NCBI GenBank assembly: GCA_039810525.1
Contig: JBDHXE010000034.1
Location: 1 to 17,198 of the forward strand
Origin: JBDHXE01 sp039810525
GTDB lineage: Bacteria; Bacteroidota; Ignavibacteria; Kapaibacteriales; UBA2268
Reading direction: 5' to 3'
Length of the DNA: 17,198 bases
Position numbers and translations under genes: made by a program. Within the stretch, counting starts at the first letter, position 1. Each line of letters begins with the position of its first letter. Under the pieces are notes generated by a model that did not search any database, was not told where the DNA came from, and was given only the letters and a program-made list of their open reading frames with translations. Shown here piece by piece: positions 16,401-17,198 of the stretch.

Positions 16401-16567
16401 GGTGATGCTCCCGGATACATTGTTTTAATTGTAAGAACTGGTTGGCTAAAATCAGGCATTAACTCATAATTTAACTGGAAGTAGGCAAAAGTCCCTGCTA
16501 ATATGAGAACTCCAAATATTACAATAATCAATGTCGGTCTTTTGATGGCTAACTCAGTAATAGTCAT
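13439..16567 (-). CDS. RND efflux pump inner-membrane permease (AcrB/HAE1-like)
   Basis: Proton-driven trimeric exporter that passes small molecules from the membrane or periplasm towards an outer-membrane channel. From the ATG at 16565-16567 it is 1042 residues, close to AcrB (about 1049). The N-terminus is typical: MTITELAIKRPT, then TM1 and a periplasmic domain with YPGASPEEVE. The TM4 acidic pair (GILVDDSIVV) is D401-D402, and the TM10 lysine (GLVAKNAIL) is K931; these are the proton-relay residues of drug-type HAE1 pumps. The heavy-metal (CusA-like) subfamily lacks this pattern. There are two large periplasmic loops and a second TM bundle ending near residue 1020. A GTG at 16574-16576 would add three residues, but AGGTGA at 16573-16578 sits 5 nt before the ATG and overlaps that GTG, so ATG is preferred. 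The adaptor gene ends 1 nt before this start. No outer-membrane TolC-type gene is in the window. Substrate is unknown. Confidence 0.95.
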   Translation of the reverse strand: MTITELAIKRPTLIIVIFGVLILAGTFAYFQLNYELMPDFSQPVLTIKTMYPGASPEEVETAVTKKIENAMSNLDKLDFVVSKSMNNASVVIVNFKYGVDINFAMQDAQRFIDNIKKDLPDNILPPTISKLSVNDLPIIQLSASSNLTEAQFYINFRDKILPEIQQLKGVADITILGAVEREIQIKIDRNKLQTYNLSLLQVSEVINRSSLEIPAGTIRSNDEQLTIKLDGKYNSIEDIKNQIIAMPLPGQFVYIKDIADIKDGFKEISSVSRFNSKNGLGLLIKKQPDANAVEVSKLVDNKLKELEARYSDIGLKFVIADNSTDITIEAVKAVVGDLGLAVILVSLVMLLFLHSLRNSLIILIAIPSSLVSAFVAMWLLDYTLNLMTLLAMSLIIGILVDDSIVVLENIQRYLDKGYNKREAALVGRAEIGFSALSITSVDVVVFLPIIFVQVFVADLLKQFSIVVVVSTLMSLFVSFTLTPWLASRIGKKEELLPTNVFNRFLIKFERYLDELTEWYSAAIAWVLNHKLIFSGIIILLFLLTALIMKMNIMSTELIATGDQGKFSIKMEYDKKTTLYKNNLTSYQVEKYILSKNEVKSVFSNIGGPTTGMGSLGIGEENKSELTVNLVSKQERNNEPTDKFMVRLKYELQSKFPGIDFKMSAIGLVARQSPIELTLSGNNIETIRSEANRVKNILQKIPGADNVSISSQEGNPEIQIKLDRDKMAKLGLNTAIVGATLRNSFYGNDKTILTENGVEYPIRILLDNYDRKSIDDVKNLKIANMMGKLIQLDQFANVYENSAPTLLERKDRISAITITADALGIGSGTVANSLISYLEREPIEDGINLSWGGDIKRQNDSFSALSLALIASLILVYLIMVALYNSFLYPFVVLFSIPVAIIGAFLALNLSMSNMSLFTILGLIMLLGLVAKNAILIVDFTNQLKQQGVHYSEALIIAGKTRLRPIMMTTISMIIGMLPIALATGTASEWKNGLAWAIIGGLTSSMLLTVFLVPVVYYFVDSIKDKIEIRKIGAANIIKSNNI

Positions 16568-16568
16568 A

Positions 16569-17198
16569 TCAATCACCTATATTATTTTGTTTAATTGTTA
16601 CGTTTTGACCATTCGATAAATTAATAAACCCGCTTGTAATTACTGTTTCACCTTCTTTCACTCCACTTCTAATAGCTACATAATTATCATTTTTTTGGAA
16701 TATTTCTATATCTCTTATTATAGCTTTGTTGTTTTCGACTACATATATTTGTGGCTTAATTGAAGAGCCAACTAATGACTGGAGCGGCAATACAATTTGA
16801 TTTTCTTTTGCTAATATTTTTTTGATAACATATCCGAAAGTGCCTGCCCTAATTTCGTTATTATAATTATCAACTTCTATCTGAACAATGAAATTATGAG
16901 TAATATCAGATTTACCACCTATTATAATTATATTCCCTTGATAAATAGATTGGCTATTAATATCTGTTTTTACTTGAACTTTATCATTGATTTTGAAGAA
17001 TTGAATTTCTGTTTCTGGTACAGAAATAGTTAGTTTTAGTTTGCTTATATCAGATAATTGCACAATAGGTAATTGGGGGGCAGCTATTGTACCGATATCA
17101 GCATATTTCATAGTAATAATACCGCTAAAAGGAGCTCTTAAACTAGATTTGTACAATTGTTGATTAATTGTCTTCAATTGAATTATGGCGGTATTATA
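16569..17198 (-). CDS. RND periplasmic adaptor (membrane fusion protein), 5' end cut by window
   Basis: Periplasmic adaptor that bridges the RND pump to the outer-membrane channel. 209 residues of the C-terminal part are visible; the frame stays open to the window edge, so the signal peptide, first lipoyl half and most of the coiled coil are missing. Visible in order: the end of the coiled-coil hairpin (AIIQLKTINQQLYKSS), the second lipoyl/barrel-sandwich half (LRAPFSGIIT at 20-29, with DIGTIAAPQLPIVQLSD), the beta-barrel domain (KLTISVPETEIQFFKINDKV), and the membrane-proximal domain (LPLQSLVGSSIKPQIYVVE to VKEGETVITSGFINLSNGQ). The TGA stop at 16569-16571 is 1 nt before the pump ATG, so the two genes are in one operon. 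A TTG at 17175-17177 is internal, not a start. Identification is firm; subfamily is not assignable. Confidence 0.93.
   Translation of the reverse strand, partial: YNTAIIQLKTINQQLYKSSLRAPFSGIITMKYADIGTIAAPQLPIVQLSDISKLKLTISVPETEIQFFKINDKVQVKTDINSQSIYQGNIIIIGGKSDITHNFIVQIEVDNYNNEIRAGTFGYVIKKILAKENQIVLPLQSLVGSSIKPQIYVVENNKAIIRDIEIFQKNDNYVAIRSGVKEGETVITSGFINLSNGQNVTIKQNNIGD
16573..16578 (-). promoter_or_regulatory. Shine-Dalgarno AGGTGA that decides the RND pump start
   Basis: AGGTGA on the minus strand is 5 nt upstream of the ATG at 16565-16567, an ideal spacing. It lies inside the last codons of the adaptor gene and includes the alternative GTG codon, arguing that the GTG is part of the ribosome-binding site rather than the start. 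Confidence 0.7.

Noticed and set aside
17175..17177. TTG as a start codon for the adaptor gene
   Set aside because: The frame continues to the window edge with adaptor-like residues (AIIQLKT), and the lipoyl half that follows needs the missing upstream part; the gene is truncated, not short.

Overview
The window is AT-rich and reads as the chromosome of a Gram-negative bacterium. It carries lipoproteins with clear lipoboxes, outer-membrane beta-barrels, OmpA-type peptidoglycan-binding domains and a tripartite RND efflux system. Two large proteins combine PD40 propeller repeats, a carboxypeptidase-regulatory-like beta-sandwich and OmpA domains. That combination is typical of the Fibrobacterota-Chlorobiota-Bacteroidota (FCB) superphylum, and the closest feel is to Kapabacteria/Ignavibacteria-like lineages. 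This placement is an inference from protein style, not a database result. The EF-G is of the spirochaete/planctomycete/mitochondrial (spdEFG1/mtEFG1) type rather than the common bacterial type.

Layout: (1) 1-692, minus: an almost complete YggS/PROSC-type PLP-binding protein with a GTG start, cut by the window edge. (2) 809-2107, minus: a polytopic GT-C-fold glycosyltransferase-like membrane protein (GT39/DUF2142 style). (3) 2398-4482, plus: a stand-alone EF-G, the only plus-strand gene. It faces the next gene across a 10-bp-stem bidirectional terminator at 4605-4638. (4) 4665-7319, minus: a periplasmic/envelope PD40-CRD-OmpA protein with two OmpA-like domains, transcribed alone. (5) 7748-13220, minus: a tight four-gene unit. 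In transcription order it encodes a small beta-barrel (187 aa), a lipoprotein fused to a beta-barrel (421 aa), a lipoprotein of unknown family (285 aa) and a PD40-containing lipoprotein with a split OmpA-like end (920 aa). It has a 4-nt ATGA overlap and gaps of 17 and 9 nt, and ends in a hairpin plus T-run at 7625-7658. (6) 13439-17198, minus: an RND inner-membrane pump with its periplasmic adaptor (5' end outside the window), ending in a perfect 17-bp hairpin at 13293-13332.

How the genes fit together: the four-gene unit has the make-up of an outer-membrane/peptidoglycan-tethered complex, with barrels in the outer membrane, lipid-anchored partners and an OmpA-like end for the cell wall. The architecture resembles the PorE (PD40-CRD-OmpA lipoprotein) plus PorP/SprF barrel pairing of the type IX secretion system, but none of the genes can be assigned to that system from sequence reading alone. 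This unit, with the unlinked two-OmpA paralogue, is the best candidate in the window for something undescribed. The rest is housekeeping (YggS, EF-G) or standard efflux. I saw no tRNA, rRNA, CRISPR array, insertion sequence or phage gene.
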